The notes: generated from the sequence alone by a model not told the origin. DNA of 64,000 nucleotides from Paramacrobiotus metropolitanus (GCF_019649055.1 NW_026570339.1:310001-374000), one strand, 5' to 3'. Positions 20,835 through 35,272 are shown, counted from the first letter of the stretch. Made by a program: numbers and translations.

Positions 20835-23247
20835 CTAGAACTTGGTCTTGGCGCAGTCGGGGCAGATGATGTTCTCCTCGTCGGTGATGAAGCCCTTGCC
20901 GACCAGCGACTGCTGGCACAGCGAGCAGAGGAAGCACTCGTTGTGCCAGTGCCGGTTCTCGAAGGAGATGAACTTGGTGCTGCCGCCGGCCTGCCCGATG
21001 ATGGGCTGCTGGCAGGCCGTGCAGCGCTTGGCGAAGAGCTGCGCGTAGCAGGTCGCGCAGTACGGCTTGTCCTCCTTCACCGTGAACTTCTGGCCGGCCA
21101 GCGTCGTGTTGCAGTTGCTGCACAGGAAGCACTCCTTGTGGTACGGCGCGTTCTTGTACGTGATGCCGTTCGTCGCTATCACCTCTGCAATCAATTACAC
21201 GGACACGATTACTGTATGTCTCTGTAAATGTACGCCCCGGCCGATGATGACCTTTGACCAAACTTAAACCGTTTATTACATTACTGTATATGCATACTAT
21301 TATACATACGGCGGTGACCTTTATAATTAATTAAACCGCGGCAGTATGTTCATATATAAACGGTGACCTTTTAACCAAATACACCGCTGAACGCTGAGTA
21401 AGTACTTGCCTGAGCATTTTGAGCAGCGGAGCGCAAACTTCTCCTCGTAACAGCGGCCGCAGTAGATCTCATTGTCCTTGGGCACGAAGGAGCCCGTCCC
21501 GATGGCGTGCTTGCAGGAGACGCAGACGAAGCACTTCTCGTGCCACTGACGCCCCTTGTACTCCAGCTTCTTCGTGCCGGCCTGTGGGAACAGTTAAGCG
21601 TGCTTCAATACAGTCGCACTTTTGGCAAAGGTCACCAATTAAAAGTTGAGCGTACCCGGAATATCTCGCCGCAGCCGTCGCACTTCTGGCCGAAGGAGGT
21701 GTCGTAGCAGTTGCCGCAGTAGATCTTCTCGTCCTTCGTGCCGAAGGCCTTGTCCACCAGACTCATCTTGCACAGCGCGCACAGAAAGCAGGCCTCGTGC
21801 CAGTGGCGCTCCTTGTAGGCCAGGTCGCGGCCCTCGATGCCGATGGGCTTGTGGCAGTCGGAGCAGGTGTTGGCGAAGTTGTCTTCGTAGCACTTGAGGC
21901 ACACCGGGTTGCCGTCGCGCAGCACGTAGCGCTTGCCGGTCAGCGGCTGCACGCAGCTGCTGCAGGTGAAGTGGTTGGCGTGCCAGTCGCGGTTCATCGC
22001 CTGTGCATCCATATATGTATTAGCATTTTATCAGCACTGTCACTACAGATAGGAAAGGTCACCTTACCCGTGTGTATTCCCCGGCAAAGATCAGCTCCTC
22101 GCAGGCGGCGCACCGCGGCTTGGCCTGCTCGGCGAAATGCCGCTCACAGAAGATTTTGGCAGCTGCGTAGAAAACGACAGGCATTGGATGCAGCAAAGGT
22201 CACTTTTTATATGTGTACATATATTGGCCTTTCGTACGCATCGTTGTTTATACACAGTACCGTATTCGTATATACAGGTGCGATACATGTTTATATATAA
22301 ATACATATTGCGTAATTGTGGATGTACCGTTGTTCTCGTCGGTGGGCGGGCCGACGCAGTAGACCAGCTCGACGAGGAGCTCGTTGCAGGTGGAGCAGAC
22401 GAAGCAGCCGGGATGGTAGTAGGCCGTCTCGCCGCACTTGGGCGCCACCACCACCACCGAGCCCTTGTGGATGACGCCCTTGCAGTGCCGGCACGTGCTG
22501 GTGTCCGGCAGGATGTCGCGCACGTAGCCGCGGTCCAGGCAGTGCTCGTTGCGCGTCTGCACGAACTCCTCGTAGGACTTTTTGTGGCTCTCGTCGATGA
22601 AGTGGCACTCCTCCAGGCTAAAGTCCTGTTGGACGCAGTTAAGTGTATCGTCAGTCTACGTTGTTAAAGGGCAATCAACAACTGCCCACCTGGGGCGGGA
22701 ACTGCTGGATGAGCTGCTGGTGCCAGTAGACCTCGCCCGGACTGTTCTTCATGGGCTTCTTCTCGTCGGGGATGGACTTGAAGAACTCCTCGATCTTCTC
22801 GCGCGGCAGGCCCACCGGCGCCCAGATGTACTTGGCCGGCACGTAGTTGGACTTGGCCGTCGACACCATGCGCATCGCGTCCGGCAGCTTGATCGGCACG
22901 CGCTCGTTCACCGCCAACGAGCCTGTATAACAATATACCCGTAACCCGGTATATTCGAGCATATATGTATGTATAGTAAGCATAACATTTTGCAAGAATA
23001 TTCCAAGCAGAAGCGTGACTGGCATATGACGTCAGCAAGCAGCGGAAGTTGCAACCTCGAAAGCACAGTAAGCAGAGTTGTGTATATGTAGCGCATAAAG
23101 AAGCTGACCTTGGATGTAGACCTCGTGGCCCATGCGCGGGCACTTGCAGTTGGCGCAGAACTTCTTCCACTCCTGCGGCTGGTAGCCCGGGCACTTGTCG
23201 CCGCAGGCGATGCACGGCTGTCCCACGTCCACCACGTCCGCCGTCAT
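20835..23247 (-). CDS. Lmpt: Limpet-like PET plus six-LIM domain protein
   Basis: Seven coding exons: 23247-23109, 22922-22690, 22625-22328, 22162-22068, 22000-21656, 21581-21410 and 21184-20835. All phases agree and total 1632 nt, giving 543 aa. The ATG is chosen because an in-frame TGA lies just upstream. Residues 1-140 form a PET domain ([27 protein letters not shown]). Six LIM zinc fingers follow, opening CRHC, CAAC, CSDC, CDGC, CSKC and CTAC, with the final CPDC near the C-terminus. This order matches Drosophila Limpet and the related Testin/FHL family, adaptor proteins at muscle and actin-linked junctions. The intron after exon 6 uses a GC donor (CAG|GCAAGT). Three decayed partial copies lie upstream in the window (3.7, 8-9.8 and 15.1-15.8 kb). 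Additional 5' exons or isoforms are possible. Confidence 0.93.
21185..21409 (-). other. GC-AG intron in the Limpet-like gene
   Basis: The donor reads CTCAG|GCAAGT, otherwise a perfect consensus, and the acceptor is TGATTGCAG. Only this junction restores frame (TGC TCA G + AG GTG), giving the expected LIM linker [13 protein letters not shown]. Confidence 0.85.
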
Positions 23248-26200
23248 TCTCGCCCGGATTCAGGTGCAATCAACAAAATGTATATATTATCCACGATAAT
23301 CCACTCCCCTCGCTAAATGCAACCTAAACGAAAACAGCCAGGGTTGATCATGGCATGTACATGTACAGCGTCGCCCCTAAATAAATAATTAATATAAAGC
23401 GGAACCGAGCCTGCTGGCTGTAAATAGCAGATTAGTAATCAGTGATAATTCGTAAGTGTGGTAAAACAAGTCCGGCAGCAGAAAATTCTTATCCAGCACG
23501 CTAAAAATGGGAGCAGCCCTGGCCTTCCCGGAAACGATTTGGAGAATGTGCAGTTACGTAAAGGAGCCAACGGTCAACGCACTGGGCGTGGCACCAGGCT
23601 CGTGATCAACGTAACGCACTACTACTGTTTTAGCAGACGCCTTGATGGAGACGACTAAGAAGTGCAGCTTACTCTCGTGAACGTTAATTAAATCTCCACT
23701 GCAATTACCGGTGAGAATCGCGACGGGAAGAACAGTAAGACAGCAACGCGCAAGTCTGCACACAGCCAACAAGGATGGAAAAAAGAAAACTCTACTGTCT
23801 GGCTATATAAGCTAGCAGAAGGTTGAACGTTTAGCGCAGCGCTGGGAATGCGACATCTGCCGCCAACGTATATCCCGGACCTTCTCTTCCGATCGCATCC
23901 GCCCACAGCTGATCAATGGGCCGACTTTCTCATTTCCGGCTGTCTACATCGGCTAGTGCTGCAGCCAGAGCAGCGCTGCCACGAAAGCAGCCACTTTTAT
24001 TGCAGCACTTTACGCGAAGGTACCAGTGCTGTAGTTGTCTATATGCCGTATGTTATTAAGTATACACTGCATATACAGCATAGTTAAACTATGGCATAAG
24101 CAGCGCATTGATAAATTAAATAAACGGAAGCCAGCTCAGCGGAACCGGCGTCGCCCACGCCGCATCCGCATCGAGATATCTGCGTATGTATATAGCTTCA
24201 TAGTGCAATATGCGCAAAACACGAAGGCCCGTGATTTATTCGGCAAATGTGCATGGCGTGCCGCGAAGTGCGTCAAGAATTTAATGATCGCAGCGTCTTA
24301 GCCGTTAAGACGGCCGTTGCATGCGGACTGCCACTGCCCAGCTAGGCGCTTGCCAGTAAATCATCATGTAGGCAAATTGTTATTCTCTCCTCCGATGTGT
24401 GTATTATGCTGTAACACAGCGCACCCTGCCTGCCTCGGCATCTTGGCGTGCAGCGCCTTCTGCTGCGTTGGCACAGCTGCCACCGGAAGTGCATGTGTAC
24501 ATTAGGCGTCCTCTTAGATCACACGCAAAGGCCGGCCATGCGCATCGCACTCGATCAGCGCATATACAGACACACTGCCCGTTCAGCAGGAACCGCGAAA
24601 GGTCACGGCCAGCGTGCTCCCTCCGGGACTTCCGCTGGCGGCCACTTGTGCGCCCATGTACAGGCAATAAAAAGCAAAATCAAGCCGATGAATTATTCAT
24701 CGTGCACTCTACATTAATGCGCCTTCCTCGGCACTATTGATCCGACTGTATATTATATGTACACAAATGCTTTCAAGGTCGGGCCTATATCTGCTCCCGT
24801 GGCCGGGGCAGGTCACCAGGGACGCGCCGGCAGCGGCCCGACGGGACCCGGGCGCACGGCTCAGTAATGCAGCGTTTGACCCGGCTAATGCGGCATCGCT
24901 GCGCCCAACGCCAGCGCCGAACGCGGGCCGGCATATGCATCCGTTCGGACGCTGCGCGGATGTCTTTTTAATTGGCCTGTCTTCCGTTTGTTCCTTTTTT
25001 TTCTCTTCCCGGCATCTGCTCTGCTGGAAGACGCAGGCAGGGAAGCGGAAAGCAAGGGTCGACAATCAACCGGCGACATATGTAGGCGCAGGCTGGGAAT
25101 TGTCGTCAGTCGTCTCGGCAGTTGCTCCCTTCGGTCGTGTACATTGCACTGCGCCACGATCCGGCACGTCGCATCTCTCTGTCTACCCATCATTATCAGG
25201 AGGGCGCAGCCGTACACTTGAACAATTAATTCGCCCATTATCCTATCACTGATGGCGATCGGGATCCTCTCCCGTCGGTCGCCCTAATGAGCCGGCACAA
25301 CAACGACAGCGCCGCTGCAATCAGCCGCGATTCAGCTGTATATACGACATATATATGCACATCGCCGCCGGTTATTAGACATCCCAGCTCCCCATCCCGA
25401 ATGCTCCTCGAGCACGTACTCGCCGTAAACGGCACAATTGCTTTTTAATCGACTGGCCAGCCTCATCAAGTCGCGCCACTCAAAAAACACACAGCTCCAA
25501 TTCTCTAAACGGCAGTTAGCGCGATTGTTATGCGTCGACGCAGTTTGCAATTTGACGGCGCAGCTAGACGTCAACCGGTAGCGTTGCGCTCTGTATGCTC
25601 AAAACACTGCCTAATGCTGATGTTGATGTTGCCGGCGATTTCTGCTGAACAAAAGCAGCGTCGTTGCTACCGGAACAAAAGCGGGGAGCGACTGTTTGAC
25701 CTTGTAACACACTGCTGCCGAGTAACGGCGACCCAGCGGAAATCGCGCCGGCATCAGCTGATTTTCTGCATTCGGCTGTTGTCAGCAGTTCGCAACGCTA
25801 CAAGTCAACGCCAGTATAAGGAACAAATTAATTTTCGGTAACTTTGGCTTTTCTTTAATTCACAATCACAACTGCGCTCACGGGGAGGTAGAAGAGCGGC
25901 CGTAGGATAATAAGGCGCACGGTTATTCCCACGCTTTGCCACAGTGGGAATGCAGCGCGCTTTCGCTACTCACGTCAATAATTATTATGAAATTATTAAT
26001 CATCTGCCGGTTGTCTGAACGATGTGGATAGTAGCAATAAGTGTGCTTTGAAAATTTTGGATGCTTTCCAATTTTTGCCATAAACAGCGCTGAGCGCATT
26101 TTGGTTTACAAACACAGCGTTTTCAGCTGATAAGAGCGCTGAAGTGGACGATAAACTATTACGTGCACGGATTGCCGGTAGCCGTTCGAATAAGCAAACT

Positions 26201-29200
26201 GAACTTAGTGAGCAGAAAACATTTTAAGAATTCAATGTAAAGAAGCAGTATTATATTGCTGATAATAAAATAAAACATTTTTAATACAGAACTCCTTTGC
26301 TTGTTGCGCAAAATCGGCGTGTGTTTAATTTTTCTGTCTGTATTGCTTTTTATCCGAATAATTTCGTAGAAAACGACACATCGTGAAAGTAATATCCAAT
26401 AAATGGATGAAAACAAATAGGCCACCAGTTAAACGGTGCTGCTGCCACATTTAAACATTAATAAAGTCTTTGCGGTCATCAAGCCCTGCCGCGCTGTCCT
26501 CCATAAATGCATTAATGCTGCCTCGCGGCGGGCGCAAATGCGTTTTAATAAAGTAACGATTATAACCCGATTGATACGTGTGACCACTCAGCAATGTAAT
26601 CAACGGGAGGCTGCACCTTCCGGCATTCCACTAACACAACGACTTATGCCACTAAAAATTCCAAATAAACACATATTTACCGATTGAATTGTTTGCGGCA
26701 GTGGAATACACGAGTCCTGCTGAATCAGCCTCGGTCTGTTGTTGATCGTTCCCAGCCGGAACGACGTCATTAGTTACTGTCGTACTTAACCCCGAATTGT
26801 TCCTCGTTTATTGACCAAATTAAAGCATTCCGGAAATTAAATTACAATGTAATTGGGATAACCTGGGAATTTAAATTACAGTGGAATAACGCTTCTGTTA
26901 TTAATGCACTGTAATTTATATCCTCGGAATTTCGCTGTAATTAATTGTCGGTGCCTGTAGCATTATTTGAAGAAACAATGACGAAATGTTCGTGGAGAAG
27001 TGATTGCAGTCGTGAGTCAGAGCAGCTGACAAGATGTCAACAAATAGGTTTGTTTGAATTAAAAGCACCCGGCCAACATTCGGCAATAAACGTTGCGCGT
27101 CTAAACACGCCTATCGTCGTATATTTCTGCGGGTTGCTGCTGCCACTGTATGTATATCTGAGAATTCCTCTTCCTCGATCGGAAGATCGACAGCTACTCG
27201 GACTGCCGCAGCAAATAATGCTCTCCCACAGTGGATTATATATAATATACAGCGGACTGTCTTCCCTGCATATTATACTTCTATGCAAAGTATACACAGT
27301 TCAATTATGTACACATATCGAATTATCGCCAAACATGCAGCACGTCAGGCCGGCTGTACAGTGTATACTATATCTATATTTAGCGGCATATCACTGGTTA
27401 TGCATTTATGTCTCGCGATGACGTCGCCCTCAGCAGCAGAACGGCAGAAAGCAGCCACGGCTAGGAATGGTCAAAAAAGGAACAGCTGCTTTGCTTCTGC
27501 ATTAAACCTCCTCTAACCGTTAGCAGCGGAAGTTGTGTCAACGCTCGGCGGCCGAGCCGAGCCGGTCCCGGCGGAAGTGCACTGCATACTGCACAGGCAT
27601 CATAACATTAGCGCATATATAATGCCAGCCAGCTGCAGCCAGCGGACGGCGCTTCTGCTTTACTGGCTGATCATCATCAGCAGCAGCATTTCTTAATTCT
27701 TACTCATAAGTCAGAAATGCGGCGCAGTGTTTGCTGAATATACTCGTAATATTCCATCTATCGGCCGGCGTTTACTGAGTTTACTCATGCTGCCATTTGG
27801 GCTGCAAGCTGCTAATATCACGCCGACTCATAGAAGTCGAACAAAAATACACCAGCCCAAAACAGAAGGCTGGCTCGAGCAGTGCAATACCCGAATGATG
27901 ATTATTCCGCTGGCATCTGACGAGCCTTTCTTTGCACTGGACTATCCGATCCCGCGGGGAGCTTCGGGAATTCCACAACATACACTACATACATGTCCGC
28001 AACACGCGTCGATTGTGACTCGCATTTATTAGCTGCTCTCGATAATTACGCGCTATTTTGTCAGTCAGGCAGTTGGCCACAAGACTGTTTACAAAGGAAC
28101 AATTAGAAGCGATCACGCGAGGTGCGTAACGGCGTCGAAGCAGCACTTCCGGTGTACAGGTGACTGTCGTCTGCGGCCGCGTATATATAAATTATATCAT
28201 AGCCGTATATATATGTACAGATACCGTGAATGATAGGGCTATTAGCAGCAGCATTTACGGTTAGCTTAACATATAAGGTGCGAGACAAACAAACACAACA
28301 CGCCAACGTTGGCTTGACTTACTTGTTTGGCGGTGGCGTCCGGCCGAACTGCAAGTGAAGGCAGTTAACGCTGATGCGAAGCGGACCTGATGTATAACAG
28401 TAATATTACAGAAGCGGCAGCGAGGGTTAGGCGAGCGAACAGAGCGGCGAAGAGATAGCGATTATCCGATCCGGCAGGTCGAATATTAGACACTTGATTG
28501 TTGCTGTGCCGGTTAACGCTAAGTTGCTAACGCTAAAATATTACTGTTAATGCAGTGATTGCACCAGTGTATCTGTACAATACGCGTTCGGCTGTTCTAG
28601 ATCGCGGCGACGCGTTCTTCGGGCTGACTGAACTGGCAAGTCAACTTGTAGGCGTGCTACAGGCCGCGCCGGTAGGCCCATCTCCATCTGCAGCGAATTC
28701 TTCATTCTTTGGCCGGAAATCTAACTGTAAGCAGCGCCAGCGCACCGGAAAAGAAAGAACGAATTCCGTACGGCGCAGCGCGCACAAGTATCAGTGTGCA
28801 AGTACTTATCGTTAGTACGTGACAGGCTCGGCCCGTCAAGTGCTGTGTACCGATACGTACATGACCGAAATTGCCTTACATCTCCGCGCAGGGTTTTGTA
28901 CGGGTCTCGTACAGACGAACGAACACGAGCACGAATCTGTACTGTACTGTACGTCGCTGTTGTAGTTCAAGAAACCGTAAAAACTATTATTAATTTTTTA
29001 AATACAACTCATGGCGCAGTCAGAATAAAAATACGAACATCTGCCTGTATACTGCAGCAGTACGCTCCACGTATCTGTAGCCGGGAGCTTACTGGAAGAG
29101 TCTTGTTAATACAGTAATTAAAATCGTACTGGGTGCTACTTTATTCTGTTTTGTACAGCTGAGAACGCATGGTTGTAATTGTCGGCAAGGCGCGGTTGTA

Positions 29201-32200
29201 TAACATGCAGTACTGTACAAAGTCAATACCGGAAATGCGGATAAATATTTTACAATTACCGACAAGGAATTAGATTGATTTTGCCACATTTCGTACAAGC
29301 TGAATCTGTATATATCCGATCCGGGCCGGCTGGAGCGGCCGGCATGGCCTATTTGTAGCTCGTATCTTTCTTGATGCAAAAGAAACCTAGAGACCGCGTG
29401 AGAACGCAGGGCAGCGCGCAAGTATTTTACAGGAAGCTGCACCGGCTGCTAGTAATGCGAAGGTGTTGGTCATGAGCTGGAGGTGCTGTTGCGGTCACGG
29501 CGGTGCCAGCTAGCGTCGCCCCGCCGAACGGACGAGGGGCCGAGGATCGAGCCAGGCGGCAGCGAGTTCCGCGGCCAGACCGTAGTCTAGCTGAATCGAG
29601 GCACTTGCAAAGGCCTTCGGTGAATGGACGGAAGGATATGCGCCAAAAGTTGGACTCGTGCTGCCAGTTGTACACGCCGGTCCGTTCGTTAAGTTCGGCC
29701 GGCGAGAAATCCAAAGGGCTGTACATGTACATGTAACGGTCCCGAATCTAGACGCCTATGTACAGCTGGCTACTCTGGCACCTGCGCAGCCGCAAGTTGT
29801 TCCGCTGCCCCGCGCCAGCCCGAGCGGTGGTGATGGCTGCGAATTATACAGCAGACTGGACAAGCAGAGCACTCGATGCATACAATGTCATATGCTGCTG
29901 ATATGCATATTGCATGCGTATTCATTGTACGAGGGATCGAGTACATATATATATGTACAGATAGAGGGACCGCGCAGCGACGGCTCAGTTTCCTAGGAGA
30001 GCGGACCTAGCCTCGGAGACCACAGCTGCAGTCGCACATCTCTCCATCGAACTGCGCCCTGAGTACCACCGGAAGCAGCTCGCAACATTGTTTCTCTAGC
30101 CGCAGCCAATCTGTTGTCATGGTTGCTTAGATGCTTTTCCGCAGTGAACACTTAATGCACGCGCAGTGCATGGAGCACCCGATCGCGAGGGCCGACCCTA
30201 CTTGCACATATATGCTGACTTCGTTTCACTATTACGACCGTTCTATAAAAAACTTCAGGGACAGCCGGAATATACAGATAGTGCTATATGGAGCTGCTCG
30301 CTGGCTACGTTCTTCAGCTGGCGGACAATTCGTTCTTCGCTCTTACCTTGACGTCCGCGCGAAGACTCACAAGTCCAAGGCGCACCGGAAGTCTAAGGTC
30401 TGGCTTTGGTATATAGTAATCTCTACCATATACGACAGATAATACTAATAATGTGCAAGAGCCTTTTGGGCAGCGGTCGACCGGTGTTTCTCAGCAACAC
30501 CAGCCAACAGATTGGTCCATACGTCCAAACGTTGCAGTGAGGGCGATATTAGCATTCCGAGATTTCCAGGCTAATATTTCGTCGACTGCGTATACACAGG
30601 CACTTGAGGCTCTGCACGGTTAACTGGGAAAGGCACATCGACAATAAATGCCAAATAAGGAAAGCGTGCGCGCATTATTACGATGAAAATAATGTACCAT
30701 CATAATGGAATTGATTAAGGCTGTCGGGATGTGAAGACGAAGAGCGACAGGATTAGGAAGCACAGTAATTACTGCTGCTAATCTTAATGGGTGTTCAGGC
30801 AGACAAAACGAAGGAAGACACGACCAGCCCATACCCATGCAATTCAGTAATTAATACGGATATACACGCAGCAACGACTGGCACGCGTTTTGCAGCTGCA
30901 GACTCCTATCCCGATCCCTATTGACTAGCACCTCCCGGATGTACACGTAACCGGGCGAAATATAAGGCGGCGTGCTGTGCGATTAGCCAACGCTGAGCTG
31001 TGCATGTATAGTATCCAGGACTATCCACGTTAAGACTAAGCGGTGTATTGAACCGTTATGTAAGCCCATAACAAATTATACGGGTGGGATCTTGTACTTA
31101 TACTTATGCAGTATGTAACTATGTATACCGCGGATATACAAGTACTTATACTGTCGACAGGAGTATGCAATACAATAATATCACTTGTTATAATTAAATA
31201 ATTATTACAGTAATGTGTCTTATACAAACGAAGTGTATGGTATAAACCGGCCTGCACGCATGCCAAGCTGTCACAATGTATCTGTGACTGTAGTTGCATT
31301 TTCGCGGCAGTACATACAGTACAGATGCAGCACGTGCACATGTTCCCGTGAAATCAATACACGGCATTGTGCTCTTCCCGGTGCATCCCACGTGCCAGTG
31401 CTTGTGTGTATGTGCAGTACAATACTACACAGTTCACAGACAGCGAAGCATCGCGGGATACCACTCATCGTCCTGCAGACAGCGCCGCTATAAATGCTTA
31501 ATGGGAATAGCCCGAATGGGCATACCGTGTGCGGACGTATGCGACCGTTGTTTGTTCTTATACAATGCATAATAATTATAACTCTAGACACACCCGTAGG
31601 CTGCACACGTATCTAAAAATGTCGACATGACTTATGAATAATAGGTATATGCTTTATTCTTGTATATATTCAGCGGTGCACATCTAACTTGTAACTTGTA
31701 AGTGGACTTAATTCCTACGTAATTGGGAATTCTGAGTGTGTCGTGTGCGGTCAAATAAATAAACAGACCGGAAGCGATCGCCACCGGTGTCCGTGTATTG
31801 TACTTCCACTAATATTCCATGCAGTACGGCCAAAATTAAACATCATATACGCAGAATTTTATTATTGTAAGTTACCGAGCAGCAAAATTAGGAATGATAT
31901 TAAATTTTCCATCACGAAATGCAGTGCAGGAAATATATAATATTACGACGATCGCTATATTCTACAGCGGATGCGGGCTGGAAAATTTGACAATCGGAAA
32001 CTGTACATACAACACCGCTCCCGCATTATCCGGCACGTTGACAAATAAACGAGTGTCTATCACTACTAGGCGGTTTATACTGTACTGTAAAATACTGTAT
32101 AGAAAGTATCACTAAAGGCGATTGGGCCGGGGTCGTCCGCACCGAATATGTACGCGACGTTGAACGTCGATCACTGAATGCAATCCGATGCGATCGCGTC

Positions 32201-33226
32201 GTGGTGACCTTTGCTCGCTGAACGGGAGATTCCTGTGGATGATAAGGAGCGATCTGCGCCTTGTCAGTTGTCGCTACCACGTCTGTACAGTGCACAGTAT
32301 ATGCCCCGTACTATTGTAGCTAGCGCAAACGCTACTCGGTAGTCATGGGCAGAAGATCCAACAGTGCCACTGCCTGCTGGTCCCTCTTACTACACCAACG
32401 CAACATTCATATTTCACACGCTGCAGCACTGCAGGTGCACGTTTTGTCGCTATAATATAAGTACGAAGACACTCTAGTCGTCGCTTCCTAGTTCCTGCCG
32501 CTGTCTGTGGATATCTAGTTAAATTCTGTGGGAGGATAATATTCTTAGCTATCCGAAAATCGTCTTTACCTTTTGCGAACTAACAGCAAACGCTAAACTA
32601 TACACCTGGCTCGACTGCTTTGACGTTGAACAATCATCTGCTTGCACACGATCGTCGCGGTTGCGCAATCCCGACCGCAAGTAAATTCAGTCCTACTGCA
32701 CCCGGATTCCGCTGCACACGCGCGGTTTTTCGTCAAAGGAGGCCAGGATCAAGGATCTATCGCACGATTGTACCTGCTGCAGTCTGCAGACAGGAACTAC
32801 AAGTACTACACGCTGTACAGTACGCTAGCCTCCGGCCTCCGTGAACGCTATTGATCCCTGTGATTAATTTTGTGCGTGACCTTATCAGTACACCGCATCG
32901 TCACCGCCGCTTACTCATGCTCCTTGGTGCAGAAAACACGCCGATCAAAACTAAACACATTTCTCGGTGAAGCTCACCCGGCTTGTGATGCTTACGTATA
33001 AACATATTATTTTACCGTGGACCAATTATCAACGATGCCGGTAAAAAGCGCCTGCTTTATCTGTCTTACGGATAATCAAAATTTTTGTCTAAATTATTTT
33101 GCTACCACGCCACGGGAAACTTTATTGGGAATCAGCTGATGTTCACGGACGAATTAAGGAGAACGCTGGCACACTACATTTTGGATAGCAAAACACACAG
33201 GCGCGTTCCTACGCCAGCCGGGCTGA
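23248..33226. other. 10-kb region without a convincing gene
   Basis: No frame resembles a known protein and no consistent exon chain was found on either strand. The DNA is less AT-rich than other spacers and carries many short YR-rich tracts such as GTACATGTAC and TATATATG. On the minus strand at about 28322 a good donor (CAAACAA|GTAAGT) closes a GC-rich stretch, which could be a non-coding first exon of the Limpet gene 5 kb downstream. Large introns and regulatory DNA of that gene are a reasonable reading. Confidence 0.45.
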
Positions 33227-34480
33227 ATGGATCCCGTTCTGGCTGATTTTGTGGCGGGTACTCTGGGCGGTTGCGCTGGAGTCATCGTCGGATACGTAGG
33301 TTTATAATACTATGCATTTTCATTGCTTAATACGCTTTAATTTTGTTACGCTGTTGGACACTATGTACCAGAAACGGAAAACATGCTATACTTGTATATC
33401 ATATTAAAGGAACCATAATGTTATTAAAACTAATTAATAAAAGGCCGCTATATGTTGTCGTGACCGACTCAGTGCGAAATGAATCTTACGGCTTGAAGTT
33501 AACATAATAACTCTAGCAAATATATTTATTGAATACATATCTGTACAGCCGCTGGACACGGTGAAGGTGCGGCTGCAGACGCAGAGCGCGGCGGCGCCCC
33601 TGTACAAGGGCACCTACCACTGCCTCTCGACCATCGTGCGCAACGAGTCGGCCTGGGGTCTGTACAAGGGCATGAGCAGTCCGTTGTGCGGCGTCGCCGT
33701 CATCAACGCCATCGTCTTCGGCGTCTACGGCAACGCCATGCGCTACCTGAACAACAACGCTTCGCTGACCAACCACTTCCTGGCCGGCATGCTGGCCGGC
33801 GGCGTGCAGTCCCTCATCTCCTGCCCCATGGAGCTGGCCAAGACCAAGATCCAGATCCAGGGCATCCTCGGTCAGGACCCTTAATCAACCGGCAACATTC
33901 AGTTAAGCTTAGGATAACCATGTACTTATATACAGGCCCCGACCCCATGGAGGCCATCAAGAGCGGCTTCGCGGCGCACCAGAAGCCGCCGCTTTATAAG
34001 TCGCCCTCCGACTGCCTGTGGCAGCTGTACCGCCAGCGCGGCCTGCGCGCCGTCTACCGCGGCTTCAACGCCACGCTCAGCCGCGAGCTGCCCGGCTTCG
34101 GCACCTACTTCTTCGCCTACGAGTACCTGGTGCGCCTGATGACCCCGCCCTCCGAGGAGCCCGGCGGCCCACCCGGCGAGATCGGCATCGGCCGGCTGCT
34201 GCTGGCCGGCGGCCTGAGCGGCATCATCTCCTGGCTGGTCAGCTTCCCGCAGGACGTCGTCAAGTCCCGCTTCCAGGCCGACGACCAGTACCGCAGCGCC
34301 ACGCACTGCGCCCTCCTCAGCTACCGCGAGGAGGGCCTCCGCGTCTTCGGCCGCGGCCTGTGGTCCACGGTGCTGCGCGCCTTCCCCACCAACGCCGCCA
34401 CCTTGACCGTCGTCACGCTCTTCCTGCGCTACGTCAGCCAGCTCAACGACGATAAACACCTGCAGGAGATATTCCTCTGA
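33227..34480 (+). CDS. SLC25A29: Mitochondrial carrier, SLC25A29-like
   Basis: Three exons, 33227-33295, 33549-33870 and 33936-34480, with phases 0 and 1 agreeing, give 311 aa, a normal carrier length. Three tandem repeats each carry the signature: GYPLDTVKVRLQTQ, CPMELAKTKIQIQ and SFPQDVVKSRFQAD. The start MDPVLADFVAGTLGGCAG and the closing LLSYREEGLRVF...LRAFPTNAATLTVVT closely follow the SLC25A29 (CACL, basic amino acid or carnitine/acylcarnitine-type) subgroup as I know it. Expected role: solute exchange across the mitochondrial inner membrane through six transmembrane helices; the exact substrate cannot be read from sequence. Exons are very GC-rich. From 17 bp after the stop the downstream DNA belongs to a repeated module shared with the F-box locus. 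Confidence 0.92.
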
Positions 34481-34496
34481 CGAAGTACTGAATTCA

Positions 34497-35272
34497 CGCT
34501 GGTGACCTTTGCTGTCGCACTGATGCATTGTGATACTGGTGATAAATAAAATACGCTGAGTAACATATGACAGTTGCACTTTTGGTAATGTATCGACAAC
34601 TGTTCAATGAAATCTTTAGCGCTCAACAGCTTTTAATTCTTGTACCGTTTACAATTGTGACTTGGAGCAGTTTTGGATGCTGTAAATACATAACTGTTAC
34701 GCAAATTAAAATTGTAGAATGACCATGTCTGCGATAATAGAAATTGTGTACTTCGACGGGGAAAGTAAGTATGCATGTACAGAGTCAGACAGTACAGTAA
34801 TCGCTTGATTTCGATCGATAGGAATCCGTGCATACTTCACATTATTTTGTATACGTTCCGGTTGCGTGCTTGGGACTGAAGCGCATTTAATCATCGATTC
34901 ATCACATCAGATTTTCGTGGAACGTCATAATGGCAGTTAATTTCTTGTTACCTAGTATAAATCCCTTCATAAATTCATTTGCTTTTAATTTCATCCAACA
35001 TTTGGTGGAAACAAGCAAAGTGAAACTTTTAAAACGATGATTTCGCACCGTTTCCGGTTGGTAAAGAAATGGCACCCTCCTGGTGTGGCAGCGTTATTTG
35101 ACTTGACTAGGAAATTTCTGGCAGGTCGTTTCCTTACTGCTAGTGCATTAATGCACTGGCATGCACGCACGATCCTACCACATTCGTGTTATTTACAATT
35201 TTATATACAGTACTGCAATTTTTTGTCTACAATGGATAGCACGTAGTCCGTAGATGATAAAATATGTTATTA
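34497..35272. repeat. Duplicated module X, copy 1 (SLC25A29 3' flank)
   Basis: Matches 43994-44714 and 45722-46443 along nearly its whole length (blocks CTGATGCATTGTGATACTGG, AATGTATCGACAAC, CACCGTTTCCGGTTGGTAAA). Its second half also matches 37701-38105. Similarity is high but with many indels between copy 1 and the 44/46-kb pair. Confidence 0.85.
34545..34550 (+). promoter_or_regulatory. Likely poly(A) signal of the carrier gene
   Basis: AATAAA 65 nt after the stop codon of the SLC25A29-like gene, within the duplicated module. Confidence 0.6.
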
